A stretch of DNA of 64,000 nt from assembly GCA_900542835.1 (NCBI GenBank), contig UQPB01000007.1, positions 1 to 64,000 on the forward strand. The letters are read 5' to 3'. Each line of letters starts with the position of its first letter. The stretch's first letter is position 1. The DNA is from an uncultured Pelosinus sp. Lineage in GTDB: Bacteria > Bacillota > Negativicutes > Sporomusales > Acetonemataceae. The notes under the pieces were generated by a model. That model searched no databases and was not told the DNA's origin. It saw only the letters and a program-made list of their open reading frames with translations. The position numbers were made by a program, and so were the translations under genes. Below, in pieces: positions 16,332 to 25,129 of this stretch.

Positions 16332-18008
16332 CTAGCCCCAATTAACCCAGCCCCGGAAGATCAGGCCGCGCATGATATCCATTGTTATTTGTTCATCCTC
16401 GAGCAGCAGTTGCGCAGCGTCAGCTGCCCCGATAATCGCCGGCTTCCCCAGCGCCAGGCAGCTGATGGCCGCATGTGAGGAGTATCCGCCATCTTCGACA
16501 ATCAGTCCTGCCGCCGCTTCAATCAAAGGCACATGTTCAGCATCGGTAGCGGCGGCAACGATAATTTTACCGGCCACACGCTTGTTCAAATCATGCCGGG
16601 AGCGAAGCAGCGCAACCCGTCCACAGACAATGCCCTCGCCTACCCCCTGCCCTCTGAGAAGCACATCGCCGACAGTGATAAGCTGAATTGAATGGCGGGA
16701 ATCCTGAACATCCATATTACCGATAACACCGACCACCGAGTCACCGTCTTGTAAGCATCCCGCCTGCAAGCAGGTATCAACAGACAGCTGCATAACGCTC
16801 TCCTGCCGCATTGTCCGGCGCGATAGCAGCGGCTTTACTCCCCATACCAGGCGAAGCCGGCGGGCAACCTGGGGATTTTGCGTTACCGCCAGGATCGGCG
16901 GCCCCTGATGATATTTGGCCAGCAGTCGCGGCGTCAGCCCCGTCTCCGTGGGAACGACAAAGGCCACCGCATTCATTGTCGCCGCCGCCTGGGCCGCCGC
17001 CGCACACAAGGCATTAGCCACCTGACTGGCAAGCACGCCTTCTGCCGTTAATTCGCCGCGACCGGTTAAATTCCCTTGCGCCTCCCTGGCTGCGTGCCGC
17101 AGCAGGCTTAATCCGTCGGCCGGATATTTCTGAGCGGCTTTGCCTGTGCGGACATAGACACCGTCACAGCCGGTGGCAACAGCCCTTGTCATCACATCGC
17201 CGCCGGGGCTGGCGCCACATTCGACCGTTTCTTCCAGACGTACCGCCAGATATGCTTGCTTGCCCGCCAGGGCGCAGAGGCGGACGCCTTCGGTCAAGTC
17301 CCGCATTTCCCATTCGGATGTCTCAAAGATTAAGCCGTCCGAGGCCCTGACAACAGATCGCATCTTCTCATACGACAATTTACCGCATAAGGCAAAAACC
17401 TGCATCCGGCTTTCCACAGCATCCAGGCTCTGCCTGACGGCAAGCACATCATCAATTATCTGTACACCGGCAATAATCACGCCGTCAATTTTAGCCGCAG
17501 CCAGCAGCCGCACCCGTTCCGCCAGTTCCGGCTGCCGCGGTGAGACTTCGGCCAGCACCGGAGTCAGGGCCGCCGCATCATGAGCGGCCTGCCATATTGC
17601 TCTGAGCTGACGGGGCCAGGCAGACGGACTCAGTTCTGCTGCCTGCAGGCAGAGTCCGTCCAGGCCTTGCTGCAGCAGTCCCGTCAAGGTTTTGATGCTC
17701 CAGCCCGCCTCAGCGCAAACAATGATTTTAGCATAGCATTGTCTGGCAAGTTCTTCCGGCGCAATTGGTTTATTGCCGGCGACATAATAGCCGCTGCCGC
17801 CGCGTACTTCAATCAATCCCACATACTCGAGCGCCGTCAGCGCCTCGCGAACCGATGAACGACTGACGCCGAACAGCGAGCTTAGCTCTTTCTCACTGGG
17901 CAGGCGATCGCCGCAATGGTACTGGTCGCTTTCAATCGCCTGCCGCAAATATTCGGCAATCGCCCGATAGCTTTTTTCCACTCCTAACCGCCCGTGCACC
18001 TCATCCAT
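16332..18008 (-). CDS. GntR DNA-binding domain fused to degenerate pyruvate kinase and PEP-utiliser swivel domain
   Basis: A 558-aa protein with four visible parts. Residues about 10-75 are a GntR winged helix (LPSEKELSSLFGVSRSSVREALTALEYVGLIEVRGGSGYYV). Residues 90-312 follow the pyruvate kinase barrel: AKIIVC for TKIVCTIGPAS, RASDGLIF for the segment before ARGDLG, GCDGVYVRTGKAAQKYP for GTDAVMLSGETAAGQYP. Residues 325-445 resemble the pyruvate kinase C-terminal domain (GPPILAVTQNPQVARRLRLVWGVKPLL). Residues 450-550 are a PEP-utiliser mobile domain with GGYSSHAAI (His512). The catalytic Lys-Ile-Glu, the Arg-Gly-Asp metal site and the N-terminal Arg-Leu-Asn-Phe-Ser block are all replaced, and the B domain is missing, so kinase activity is unlikely. 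Divergent from pckA. Inferred role: a metabolite-sensing repressor or activator of the PEP/pyruvate node. Confidence 0.85.
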   Translation of the reverse strand: MDEVHGRLGVEKSYRAIAEYLRQAIESDQYHCGDRLPSEKELSSLFGVSRSSVREALTALEYVGLIEVRGGSGYYVAGNKPIAPEELARQCYAKIIVCAEAGWSIKTLTGLLQQGLDGLCLQAAELSPSAWPRQLRAIWQAAHDAAALTPVLAEVSPRQPELAERVRLLAAAKIDGVIIAGVQIIDDVLAVRQSLDAVESRMQVFALCGKLSYEKMRSVVRASDGLIFETSEWEMRDLTEGVRLCALAGKQAYLAVRLEETVECGASPGGDVMTRAVATGCDGVYVRTGKAAQKYPADGLSLLRHAAREAQGNLTGRGELTAEGVLASQVANALCAAAAQAAATMNAVAFVVPTETGLTPRLLAKYHQGPPILAVTQNPQVARRLRLVWGVKPLLSRRTMRQESVMQLSVDTCLQAGCLQDGDSVVGVIGNMDVQDSRHSIQLITVGDVLLRGQGVGEGIVCGRVALLRSRHDLNKRVAGKIIVAAATDAEHVPLIEAAAGLIVEDGGYSSHAAISCLALGKPAIIGAADAAQLLLEDEQITMDIMRGLIFRGWVNWG

Positions 18009-18021
18009 CTTACCGCCCCCA

Positions 18022-18036
18022 TCAACTGTATGTTGA
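18022..18036. promoter_or_regulatory. Small inverted repeat in the regulator's leader
   Basis: TCAAC-TGTAT-GTTGA (18022-18036), perfect 5-base arms, 14 bases before the ATG of the GntR fusion gene. It could be an autoregulatory half-site pair or chance. Confidence 0.3.
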
Positions 18037-18113
18037 CTTAAAAGATATACACTATATTCGATTTATGCCTCCGTTTACCTGCAAAAAAGCAAATTAAAAC
18101 CGCAACTATGATC

Positions 18114-18142
18114 TTGTAGGATAACAATGAACGTACTATAAT
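18114..18142 (+). promoter_or_regulatory. Promoter of pckA
   Basis: TTGTAG (18114-18119), 17-base spacer and a perfect TATAAT (18137-18142). Transcription would start near 18149, giving a leader of about 57 nt. Confidence 0.7.
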
Positions 18143-18153
18143 ATAAGTAAATG

Positions 18154-18171
18154 TTGTCAGACAAATCTGAC
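18154..18171. promoter_or_regulatory. Probable operator: overlapping palindromes downstream of pckA start site
   Basis: TTGTCAGACAA (18154-18164) is a perfect odd palindrome, and GTCAGA-CAAA-TCTGAC (18156-18171) is a second perfect inverted repeat overlapping it. The block begins 11 bases after the -10 box, so a bound protein would block initiation or early elongation. The 5-1-5 spacing fits GntR/FadR-like dimer sites. The divergent GntR fusion protein is the natural candidate to bind it. Confidence 0.6.
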
Positions 18172-18205
18172 CAAAACGACTAAACACCGAACAGGAGGGG
18201 TGGTT

Positions 18206-19783
18206 GTGGCAATTGATGTTTTGCAAGACCTCCGGTCCAGTCGCAGGGAAATGACGGTTGTGAACGCGCCAGTAGCAAAGCTGGTCGAACTGGCAATCAG
18301 CCGCCGGGAGGGAATCCTGACCGAAACGGGGGCGTTGCGCTGCGCGACCGGCAAATACACAGGCCGTTCCCCCAATGACAAGTATGTTGTGGAACAAGCA
18401 GACAGCGCGGCCGATATCTGGTGGGCCAATAACCAAAAGATGGCGCCGGAGGCATTTGACCGCCTATACCAAAAGGTGACCCGCTATCTGGAGGATAAAG
18501 ACCTGTTTGTCTTTAACGGCTATGCCGGAGCAGATTCCAATTATACGCTGCCGGTACGGATTATCAACGAATTTGCCTGGCAAAATATTTTTGTGCAGCA
18601 ATTATTTATCCGTCCACATGACACAGGCTGGTCCGGCGATCACGAGCCCGGCTTCACTGTACTCGCCGCTCCCGGCTGCGTTGCCGACCCGGCTGCCGAC
18701 GGCACTCGCTCGGAAGCGTTTATCATCCTTAACTTAGCTCAGCGGCTGGTCTTAATCGGCGGTACGCATTATGCCGGCGAAATGAAAAAGTCTATTTTTT
18801 CGGTTATGAATTACCTGCTGCCCAAACAAAACATTTTATCCATGCATTGCTCGGCTAATCAGGGCGGCAATGGTGAAACCGCATTGTTTTTTGGACTCTC
18901 CGGTACAGGAAAGACCACCCTGTCCGCCGATCCCGACCGTTTTTTGATTGGCGATGACGAGCACGGCTGGAGCGAATCCGGTATTTTCAATATCGAAGGC
19001 GGCTGTTATGCCAAATGCATTAATCTTAAGCATGAGAACGAGCCGCAAATCTGGGACGCGATCAAATTTGGCAGTATCCTGGAGAACGTAGTTATCGACG
19101 AGACCAGCCGTCATGTCGATTATGAAAGCGATGCGATTACCGAAAATACCCGTGTCGCCTACCCTGTAGCCTATATTCCCGGCAGTATCTATCCCGGCAC
19201 CGGGGCCCATCCGTCTACGGTCATTTTTCTGACTGCGGACGCGTTTGGCGTGTTGCCGCCCGTGTCAAAGCTGACGCCGGAACAGGCGATGTACTATTTT
19301 CTTTCCGGCTACACCAGCAAGCTGGCAGGAACGGAACGCGGCATCACCGAGCCGCAGGCGACATTTTCCGCCTGCTTCGGATCTCCCTTCCTTCCCTTGC
19401 AGCCGATTGTCTACGCCGACCTGTTGAAGGAAAAAATAGACCGGCACCAAACCCGCGTCTTTCTAATCAATACAGGCTGGCAGGGCGGCGCTTACGGTAT
19501 CGGCAAACGGATCAGCCTGCAATATACCCGTAAGATGGTAGCGGCAGCCATGGATGGTCATCTCGATCAGGTGGATTACAAGCTACATCCGGTATTTAAG
19601 CTGGCAATGCCGGTTAGCTGTCCCGGTGTGCCGGAGGCAATCCTCAATCCCCAAGCGACCTGGCCGGATGCGGCCGCCTATCAGATTGCGGCCAAAAAAC
19701 TGGCGGCAATGTTCCATGCCAACTTCGCCAAGTTTACCGGCATCCCGCCGGAAGTTGTCCAGTCTGGCCCTCAGCTCGGCTAA
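18206..19783 (+). CDS. pckA: Phosphoenolpyruvate carboxykinase (ATP)
   Basis: The 525-aa ATP-dependent PEP carboxykinase interconverts oxaloacetate and PEP at the gluconeogenic node. The kinase loop [14 protein letters not shown], the metal/substrate segment [24 protein letters not shown], and the N-terminal [17 protein letters not shown] and [15 protein letters not shown] blocks are intact. GTG 18206 is preferred because AGGAGG ends seven bases before it; GTG 18200 lies inside the site. A palindromic operator lies between promoter and start, and the divergent regulator looks like a pyruvate-kinase-derived sensor. A strong terminator follows. Confidence 0.96.
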   Translation: MAIDVLQDLRSSRREMTVVNAPVAKLVELAISRREGILTETGALRCATGKYTGRSPNDKYVVEQADSAADIWWANNQKMAPEAFDRLYQKVTRYLEDKDLFVFNGYAGADSNYTLPVRIINEFAWQNIFVQQLFIRPHDTGWSGDHEPGFTVLAAPGCVADPAADGTRSEAFIILNLAQRLVLIGGTHYAGEMKKSIFSVMNYLLPKQNILSMHCSANQGGNGETALFFGLSGTGKTTLSADPDRFLIGDDEHGWSESGIFNIEGGCYAKCINLKHENEPQIWDAIKFGSILENVVIDETSRHVDYESDAITENTRVAYPVAYIPGSIYPGTGAHPSTVIFLTADAFGVLPPVSKLTPEQAMYYFLSGYTSKLAGTERGITEPQATFSACFGSPFLPLQPIVYADLLKEKIDRHQTRVFLINTGWQGGAYGIGKRISLQYTRKMVAAAMDGHLDQVDYKLHPVFKLAMPVSCPGVPEAILNPQATWPDAAAYQIAAKKLAAMFHANFAKFTGIPPEVVQSGPQLG

Positions 19784-19805
19784 GCCGGGTCATCCCCTGT
19801 CTCCA

Positions 19806-19832
19806 AGCTCCGGACCGCTCCGGAGCTTTTTT
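19806..19832 (+). terminator. Intrinsic terminator of pckA
   Basis: AGCTCCGGA (19806-19814), CCGC loop, TCCGGAGCT (19819-19827), then a T-run to 19832. Confidence 0.9.
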
Positions 19833-20093
19833 CTTATATGAAGCAAAAGCAAGCGCATAAACCGGCAGGACAGTGAAAAAATAACCAGAATACTTACTTA
19901 GGGCGTATTTCCGGACCATCCCCCGCCCACTGATGGCAATTTTTGCACCATGCCGCATTACATTGTTTTGAACTAATGACGATTATTCCGGCAAAAAATT
20001 GCCTTATCGGTATTCAAAAACCGCTTATCAGCGGACAGCAGCACTCGTGCGGGTGCGTTGCATTCGCTGAAAACAACCAAGGAGAAATGACGC

Positions 20094-21998
20094 ATGAAAA
20101 TCGCTCTTGGACAGATGAAAATCGAGCCCGGCCAGCCTGACCGCAATTGCCGGACCATGCTGTCAATGATTGCCCGGGCCAAGGAGCAGCAGGCCGAAAT
20201 AATTGTTTTTCCCGAGCTGTCTATCCCCGGCTATCTGCTTGGCGACACGTGGGAGCAGTCCGCCTATCTGCGCGACTGCGAATACTGGGGAAATGAAATT
20301 ATCAAAGCCGCCGACACGATTTGCGTCATATTTGGCAACGTGGCCGTCGACTGGCAAAAACGCGGTGACGATGGTCGCGTACGCAAGTATAACGCCTGCT
20401 TTGTCGCCTATCGGGGCAGGCTTTGGGGTCAGGACAACTATCCCTATCCTTTCCGGATCAAGACACTGCTGCCTAACTACCGTGAATTTGACGATGCCCG
20501 CCACTTTTATTGCAGCCGTAAATTGGCCGTCGAGCAGGGAGTGTCAATTAACGACCTGCTGCAGCCGGTAAGGCTCAGCCTGAACGGCCGGCCGCTTACG
20601 CTTGGCTGCATTCTGTGCGAAGACGGCTGGCCTGATGATTATTCGGTCAAGCCGGTGCAGCAGATCGCTGCCAAAGCCAAACCCGACCTGGTTGTCAACA
20701 TCTCCTGCTCGCCGTTTACACGGGGGAAAAACAATAAACGGCACCGCGTTTTTTCGCAGCAGGCCCGTCAGGCTCAGGCGCCGCTGATTTACGTCAACAA
20801 TATCGGACTGCAGAACAACGGTAAAACCGTCTACAGCTTTGACGGCTGCAGCACCGTATATAATCCCTGCGGTCAAGTCACTTTTCAGGCCGGCGCATTT
20901 GAAGAAACACTTTCCTGTGTCGACTCCCGCTTGCCGCCGGCCGGTTTGGCGACAACAGCCGATGACAGCGGTATCGACAGTATTTGCAAAGCGCTGCGTT
21001 TTTCTATTGACACTTTTTTGCAGGCAACCGGCATAAACAAGGTGGTTATCGGCCTGTCCGGCGGTATCGATTCAGCAGTCAGTGCCGCCCTCTTCGCCAG
21101 CGTGCTGCCGGCCGAGCAGCTGCTGCTGATCAACATGCCCAGCAGCTACAATTCGCAAACGACGAAATCACTGGCAGCGTCTCTGGCGGCGCGTCTGGGA
21201 ACGTGGTATGGAGTTGTACCGATTCAGCAATCGGTTGAGTTGACTGCCCGCCAATTAGGACAGCTGGAAATCGCTAATCAGAGCGGAGGCAGGCTGAGCT
21301 TGAGCCTCTCGCCGTTTATGCTGGAAAATGTTCAGGCCAGAGACCGTTCCTCCCGCGTACTTGCCGCCCTGGCGGCAGCTTTTGGCGGCGGCTTCACCTG
21401 TAATGCCAACAAAAGCGAGTCAACCGTCGGCTATGCCACACTTTACGGCGATCAGGCGGGCTTTTTGGCGCCGCTGGCTGATTTATGGAAATATCAGGTT
21501 TACGAACTTGGCCGCTACTTGAACGAAACGGTATGGAAAGCAGAAATCATTCCCGAAGGCGTCTTCCGGGTTGTTCCCAGTGCCGAATTGTCTCCGGATC
21601 AGGCTGTCGATGAAGGAAAAGGCGACCCGCTGATCTACCCCTATCATGACTATTTATTCCGCGCGTTTGTCGAACGCTGGGATCGCGCCACACCGGAAGA
21701 TATTCTCTCCTGGTATCAAAGCGGCGCTCTCGAGCAAACCATTGGCTGTGAGCCGGGACTGACGCGGCGGCTCTTTCCCGATGCCGCCAGCTTCATCAGC
21801 GATCTTGAGCACTGGTGGCGGCTATACAGCGGCATGGCTGTGGCCAAACGAATCCAGGCGCCGCCGGTACTGGCAGTCAGCCGCCGCGCTTACGGATTTG
21901 ATCATCGCGAAGCACAGAATCCGCCCTATTTCACCGCCGCCTATCAGTCCCTGAAAGCCGCCCTGCTGCAGCCACCAGGAGGCAACCATGTATTGTGA
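20094..21998 (+). CDS. nadE: Glutamine-dependent NAD+ synthase
   Basis: A 634-aa two-domain enzyme. The N-terminal nitrilase-type glutaminase (residues about 1-280) shows the catalytic Glu in VFPELSIPGY and the Cys in LGCILCEDGWPDDY, and releases ammonia. The C-terminal synthetase domain has the ATP-pyrophosphatase loop VIGLSGGIDSAVSAALFA and FTCNANKSESTVGYATLYGDQAGFLAPL. Together they amidate deamido-NAD to NAD. An AAGGAG site precedes the ATG. Its 3' end overlaps the following radical SAM gene by 11 bases, implying coupled translation. Confidence 0.95.
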   Translation: MKIALGQMKIEPGQPDRNCRTMLSMIARAKEQQAEIIVFPELSIPGYLLGDTWEQSAYLRDCEYWGNEIIKAADTICVIFGNVAVDWQKRGDDGRVRKYNACFVAYRGRLWGQDNYPYPFRIKTLLPNYREFDDARHFYCSRKLAVEQGVSINDLLQPVRLSLNGRPLTLGCILCEDGWPDDYSVKPVQQIAAKAKPDLVVNISCSPFTRGKNNKRHRVFSQQARQAQAPLIYVNNIGLQNNGKTVYSFDGCSTVYNPCGQVTFQAGAFEETLSCVDSRLPPAGLATTADDSGIDSICKALRFSIDTFLQATGINKVVIGLSGGIDSAVSAALFASVLPAEQLLLINMPSSYNSQTTKSLAASLAARLGTWYGVVPIQQSVELTARQLGQLEIANQSGGRLSLSLSPFMLENVQARDRSSRVLAALAAAFGGGFTCNANKSESTVGYATLYGDQAGFLAPLADLWKYQVYELGRYLNETVWKAEIIPEGVFRVVPSAELSPDQAVDEGKGDPLIYPYHDYLFRAFVERWDRATPEDILSWYQSGALEQTIGCEPGLTRRLFPDAASFISDLEHWWRLYSGMAVAKRIQAPPVLAVSRRAYGFDHREAQNPPYFTAAYQSLKAALLQPPGGNHVL

Positions 21999-22878
21999 TG
22001 ATGCTGAAGGTATGGTATTTCGCCCCCCCAGCGAGGCAAACAGTTTTATCCTGCGCGTAACCATTGGCTGCGCGCATAATCGCTGCAGCTTCTGCGCAAT
22101 GTACCGCGATGTCCGCTTCCGGGTGCGGAGTTACCCGGAAATCAAGCGTCAGATTGACCATGCGGCCGCGGCCGCGCCCCGGCTTCGCCGCGTCTTTCTG
22201 GCTGACGGCAATGCACTATGCTTAAAAACAGAGCTGCTGCTGACAATCATGGCTGACCTGCGGCAGGCATTCCCCAAGCTCAGCCGGATTGCCTGCTATG
22301 GGGGCCCTGGCGATATTTTACGCAAAAGTCCGGCAGAACTGATCGCGCTAAAAGCGGCCGGCTTGCAAATCATCTATCTCGGAATCGAAAGCGGCGACGA
22401 CGCGGTCTTGTCGGCAGTTTGTAAAGGAGTTACCGCAGCCCAAATGACTGACGCCGGCCTTCGGGTCCTAAACGCCGGCATCAAGCTGTCGGCCATGATT
22501 ATTCTCGGCCTGGGCGGCAGGAAAAACTCCGCCAGGCACGCCGCAAACAGCGCCGCTGTTGTCAATGCCGTCAATCCAACCATGCTCAGCACCCTTTCAC
22601 TGATGCTGCATGATGGAACGCCGCTGCGCCGGGCAGCCGATGCCGGCGAATTTCAACCGTTGTCGCCATATGAACTGGGTTTGGAGCTAAAGGAATTTGT
22701 CAGCAGGCTCGAAGTGACCAGTCCCTGTATATTCCGCGCTAACCACCCCTCTAATCTGCTGCCGCTCGCGGCGACGCTGCCGGTGGACAAAGACCGGCTG
22801 CTGGCCCGGATTGACGATGGCCTGGAGCTGCTTAAAGGACAGATCGAGCCGACCTATAACAACCAAGGACCTTTTTAA
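21988..22878 (+). CDS. Radical SAM protein (elongator-like/coproporphyrinogen-type, B12-free)
   Basis: A 296-aa radical SAM protein with the cluster motif CAHNRCSFC near residue 27 (TIGCAHNRCSFCAMYRDVRFR). A TIM-barrel core follows with IIYLGIESGDDAVLSAVCKGVT and LGLGG. It has no extra domain. The CxxxxCxxC spacing (a four-residue first gap) rather than the usual CxxxCxxC is seen in a group of uncharacterised Firmicute radical SAM proteins. Strong CAGGAGG site inside the end of nadE; terminator directly after the stop. Substrate unknown. Confidence 0.85.
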   Translation: MYCDDAEGMVFRPPSEANSFILRVTIGCAHNRCSFCAMYRDVRFRVRSYPEIKRQIDHAAAAAPRLRRVFLADGNALCLKTELLLTIMADLRQAFPKLSRIACYGGPGDILRKSPAELIALKAAGLQIIYLGIESGDDAVLSAVCKGVTAAQMTDAGLRVLNAGIKLSAMIILGLGGRKNSARHAANSAAVVNAVNPTMLSTLSLMLHDGTPLRRAADAGEFQPLSPYELGLELKEFVSRLEVTSPCIFRANHPSNLLPLAATLPVDKDRLLARIDDGLELLKGQIEPTYNNQGPF

Positions 22879-22887
22879 CGAAAAAAA

Positions 22888-22909
22888 AACCGGCATATGC
22901 CGGTTTTTT
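22888..22909 (+). terminator. Intrinsic terminator of nadE-radical SAM operon
   Basis: AACCGGCAT pairs with ATGCCGGTT (22888-22905) followed by a T-run to 22909; an A-run precedes the stem, so it may act in both directions. Confidence 0.85.
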
Positions 22910-22923
22910 CAGCTTGTTGAATA

Positions 22924-23139
22924 CCAGGCCGTTCAGAAAGCCCCAGCTACTAGGCGGCCTCGCGAGCCCAGCAGCGACGCGTACGGAAAGGTAGGTTAGC
23001 AAGGGGACGCGCGCGCGGCCATTGCGCGACTCCTGGCGCTTTAGCGACTTAGTGTTGGCGGCATCCCCCTTGCGGGGAACAACGTAGACGGGGCTTTAGC
23101 AACGGACTGAAAAACCTTATTTCCAGGCCGTTCAGTCCC
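22924..23139. repeat. Dispersed GC-rich intergenic repeat, copy A
   Basis: A noncoding block whose core (22924-23066) matches, on the opposite strand, the block at 59745-59893. Shared landmarks include GCTACTAGGCGG, CTCGCGAGCCC, GCAGCGACGCGT, CGGAAAGGT, TTAGCAAGGGGA and GTTGGCGGCATCC. The 13-base CCAGGCCGTTCAG occurs at both 22924-22936 and 23123-23135, so this copy carries a partial second unit. No coding frame with a ribosome-binding site is seen. Confidence 0.8.
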
Positions 23140-23167
23140 CGGAGAGCTGGCAAGCCATCACAGGCGC

Positions 23168-23515
23168 TTAGGCAAACAGCCGCTTAACCAGCCAAATCAC
23201 CGCGGCCGCAGCCAACAGCAGCATGATAATCGGCAAAGCAAAGAACAGAAACGCGCCGATGACTAGAGCGATAATCAGCAGGGCCGCCAGCCCCGACCAG
23301 CTGCTGCCGCCGAAATGCAGCTGCCGGAAGTAGACGCGCTGTCCGCCGCCCTCGCGTCTTTCCTTCCGTTCATTTCCGTCCTGTTCAATCGTAACGCCTT
23401 CAAACGCTTCCCGCTCCTGCGGCGAAAGCACCGAAACCGGCGCCGGCTCTTTGCCGCAATTCGGGCAGTTAGCGGTTTCGTCTGTCAGGGGATAACCACA
23501 ATGGGCACAGCGCAT
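23168..23515 (-). CDS. Zinc-ribbon membrane protein, 115 aa
   Basis: An N-terminal zinc ribbon (CAHCGYPLTDETANCPNCG, four cysteines) is followed by a charged linker rich in Glu and Arg. Two closely spaced hydrophobic stretches at the C-terminus (GLAALLIIALVIGAFLFFALPIIMLLLAAAAVIWLV) probably form a membrane hairpin. AAAGGAGG site before the ATG. Such small zinc-ribbon membrane proteins are widespread and uncharacterised. It follows the 509-aa unknown gene by 51 bases and may be its operon partner. Confidence 0.75.
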   Translation of the reverse strand: MRCAHCGYPLTDETANCPNCGKEPAPVSVLSPQEREAFEGVTIEQDGNERKERREGGGQRVYFRQLHFGGSSWSGLAALLIIALVIGAFLFFALPIIMLLLAAAAVIWLVKRLFA

Positions 23516-23566
23516 CTTATTACCTCCTTTCGACTGAGGACAAATAGCTTAGGTTTATCCATCCAT

Positions 23567-25096
23567 TCACGACGAATACAACAGCAGCAGGAAACCTTCT
23601 TCACTAAGGTAACGCGGATCATGCCGCACCAGCCCCAGCGCGGCAGCCAGCCGGCGCCGGTTGCCGTAAACAGTGGCGGCGGAGACCCCGCTTTCCGCTG
23701 CCAGCGTCTCAACCGGCATAGTCAGCGGGCTGTTCAGCATCGCATAACAGGAGATGACTGCAGCCGCCCAGGAGCCGCTTTTCCGCGGCTTTACAGACGA
23801 AACGCCGCTAAAATCCCGCCACATGGCTTGCGCCAGCGATATGTCATACACAGAAAAACCATACTTCGGCATTAGCCGGCCCAGCTGTTCCGTCACCCGT
23901 GGATCAGCGGCGGCATCCTTTGCCATCGGCGCCGCTGCCGGCAGCGGCAATTGGGCGGTGACGTTCAGTTTGGCAAAAGAGGTCAGCAGCGTAATCGTGT
24001 GCCGGACCGCCAGACAGTGCCTGCCAATAAATTCATCCCATGAAGCCCCCGGCTTTTGGATAGAGAACAATTCCTTCAGCCGGACAACCTCCTGTCTGAC
24101 GCGACGGCGCAGGTTTGTGCTGATCTCAATACTGGCGATATAATTGGTGGCAAACGAGCCATCGTCAAAAACATGCCCGAAAAACAGCAGACGCTTCATC
24201 ATCCGGTTGTCAAACTCGGGATAGGGCAGGCGAAAGCTGGCTTCAGTAAACAGGTCAACACACTCCACCCACTCGGCATCAATAATCCGCTGTATAAAAA
24301 ACACCTTATAGCGGGCTTGACTCAACTGCCTGAGCACGACTTTTTCGGGTTCGCTGAGACGGCTCTTGCTGCGCAGATAATGTGTAACCGGCGAAAGATC
24401 GTCTGCACGCAGATGATAGTCAAATAAAAAATAATCCCAAAAACCAATCCAGAATTCGGAAAACTGACTATCCTCAAAGACCGGCAGCGATTGCAGCGGA
24501 CCAACATATAAATAAAGCGCGCGATGAAATTCCGCGTCGTATTCTTCCCGTTGGAAATAGCTGCCCATTTTCAGCATGACCTTCTCCAATACCTCAGGCA
24601 GAGCTTCCTCCGCCGGCAGCATCGGACTATCGTCCTCTCCCTCGCTTCTGTCCAGAGGCCGATAGGCATCGGCAACGCGGCTGATCGATAAATTCAGGCG
24701 TTTGCCGCCAACAATCTGCCGTGTGGCAGACTGCAGCGCACTTAGATCCGCGATCAGGCCGCGCCCGGCCAAATAACGATAAAATTCGTCAAGAACCGCA
24801 AAAAAATGGCGAACCGATTTCAGATTTGCCCGGAATTCTGAAGAGTTGAGATCCAGCCAAAGCACGGCGTCGGCATAATCCTCGGCTGTCAGTTCATCGA
24901 GTGATTGATAATGTGTATACGACAAATATATTTGCAAGGCCTGAATTTCTTTCCATAGCTGCTGCAATTGTTTATCAGTCAGTCCGCTCCACGCCTTCCG
25001 GCGCAGAAACCGTTCAATCCATTCCTGTGCAATAATTGACTGTTCGGTCAGTTCTTCTTCGAAAAAGACCTGCACAGCCTCATAAACATTTTTCAT
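23567..25096 (-). CDS. Unknown 509-aa protein with C-terminal helix-turn-helix
   Basis: I do not recognise this family. The N-terminal 150 residues are helical, and the segment AEDYADAVLWLDLNSSEFRANLKSVRHFFAVLDEFYRYLAGRGL resembles the core-binding (SAM-like) domain of tyrosine recombinases. No catalytic recombinase domain follows. The middle is acidic and aromatic-rich. The last 60 residues contain PVETLAAESGVSAATVYGNRRRLAAALGL, a plausible DNA-binding helix-turn-helix. Start ATG 25096 is supported by an AGGAGA site and the loss of protein-like composition upstream. Probably a DNA-binding or regulatory protein; an ancient recombinase relative is a guess. Confidence 0.7.
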   Translation of the reverse strand: MKNVYEAVQVFFEEELTEQSIIAQEWIERFLRRKAWSGLTDKQLQQLWKEIQALQIYLSYTHYQSLDELTAEDYADAVLWLDLNSSEFRANLKSVRHFFAVLDEFYRYLAGRGLIADLSALQSATRQIVGGKRLNLSISRVADAYRPLDRSEGEDDSPMLPAEEALPEVLEKVMLKMGSYFQREEYDAEFHRALYLYVGPLQSLPVFEDSQFSEFWIGFWDYFLFDYHLRADDLSPVTHYLRSKSRLSEPEKVVLRQLSQARYKVFFIQRIIDAEWVECVDLFTEASFRLPYPEFDNRMMKRLLFFGHVFDDGSFATNYIASIEISTNLRRRVRQEVVRLKELFSIQKPGASWDEFIGRHCLAVRHTITLLTSFAKLNVTAQLPLPAAAPMAKDAAADPRVTEQLGRLMPKYGFSVYDISLAQAMWRDFSGVSSVKPRKSGSWAAAVISCYAMLNSPLTMPVETLAAESGVSAATVYGNRRRLAAALGLVRHDPRYLSEEGFLLLLYSS

Positions 25097-25129
25097 TAAT
25101 TCGCCTATTCTCCTGCATCTAACGTTTAA

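Noticed and set aside
16332..18008. Active pyruvate kinase
   Set aside because: The catalytic Lys, metal-binding Glu/Asp and N-terminal Arg-Asn-Ser motifs are all missing and the B domain is absent.
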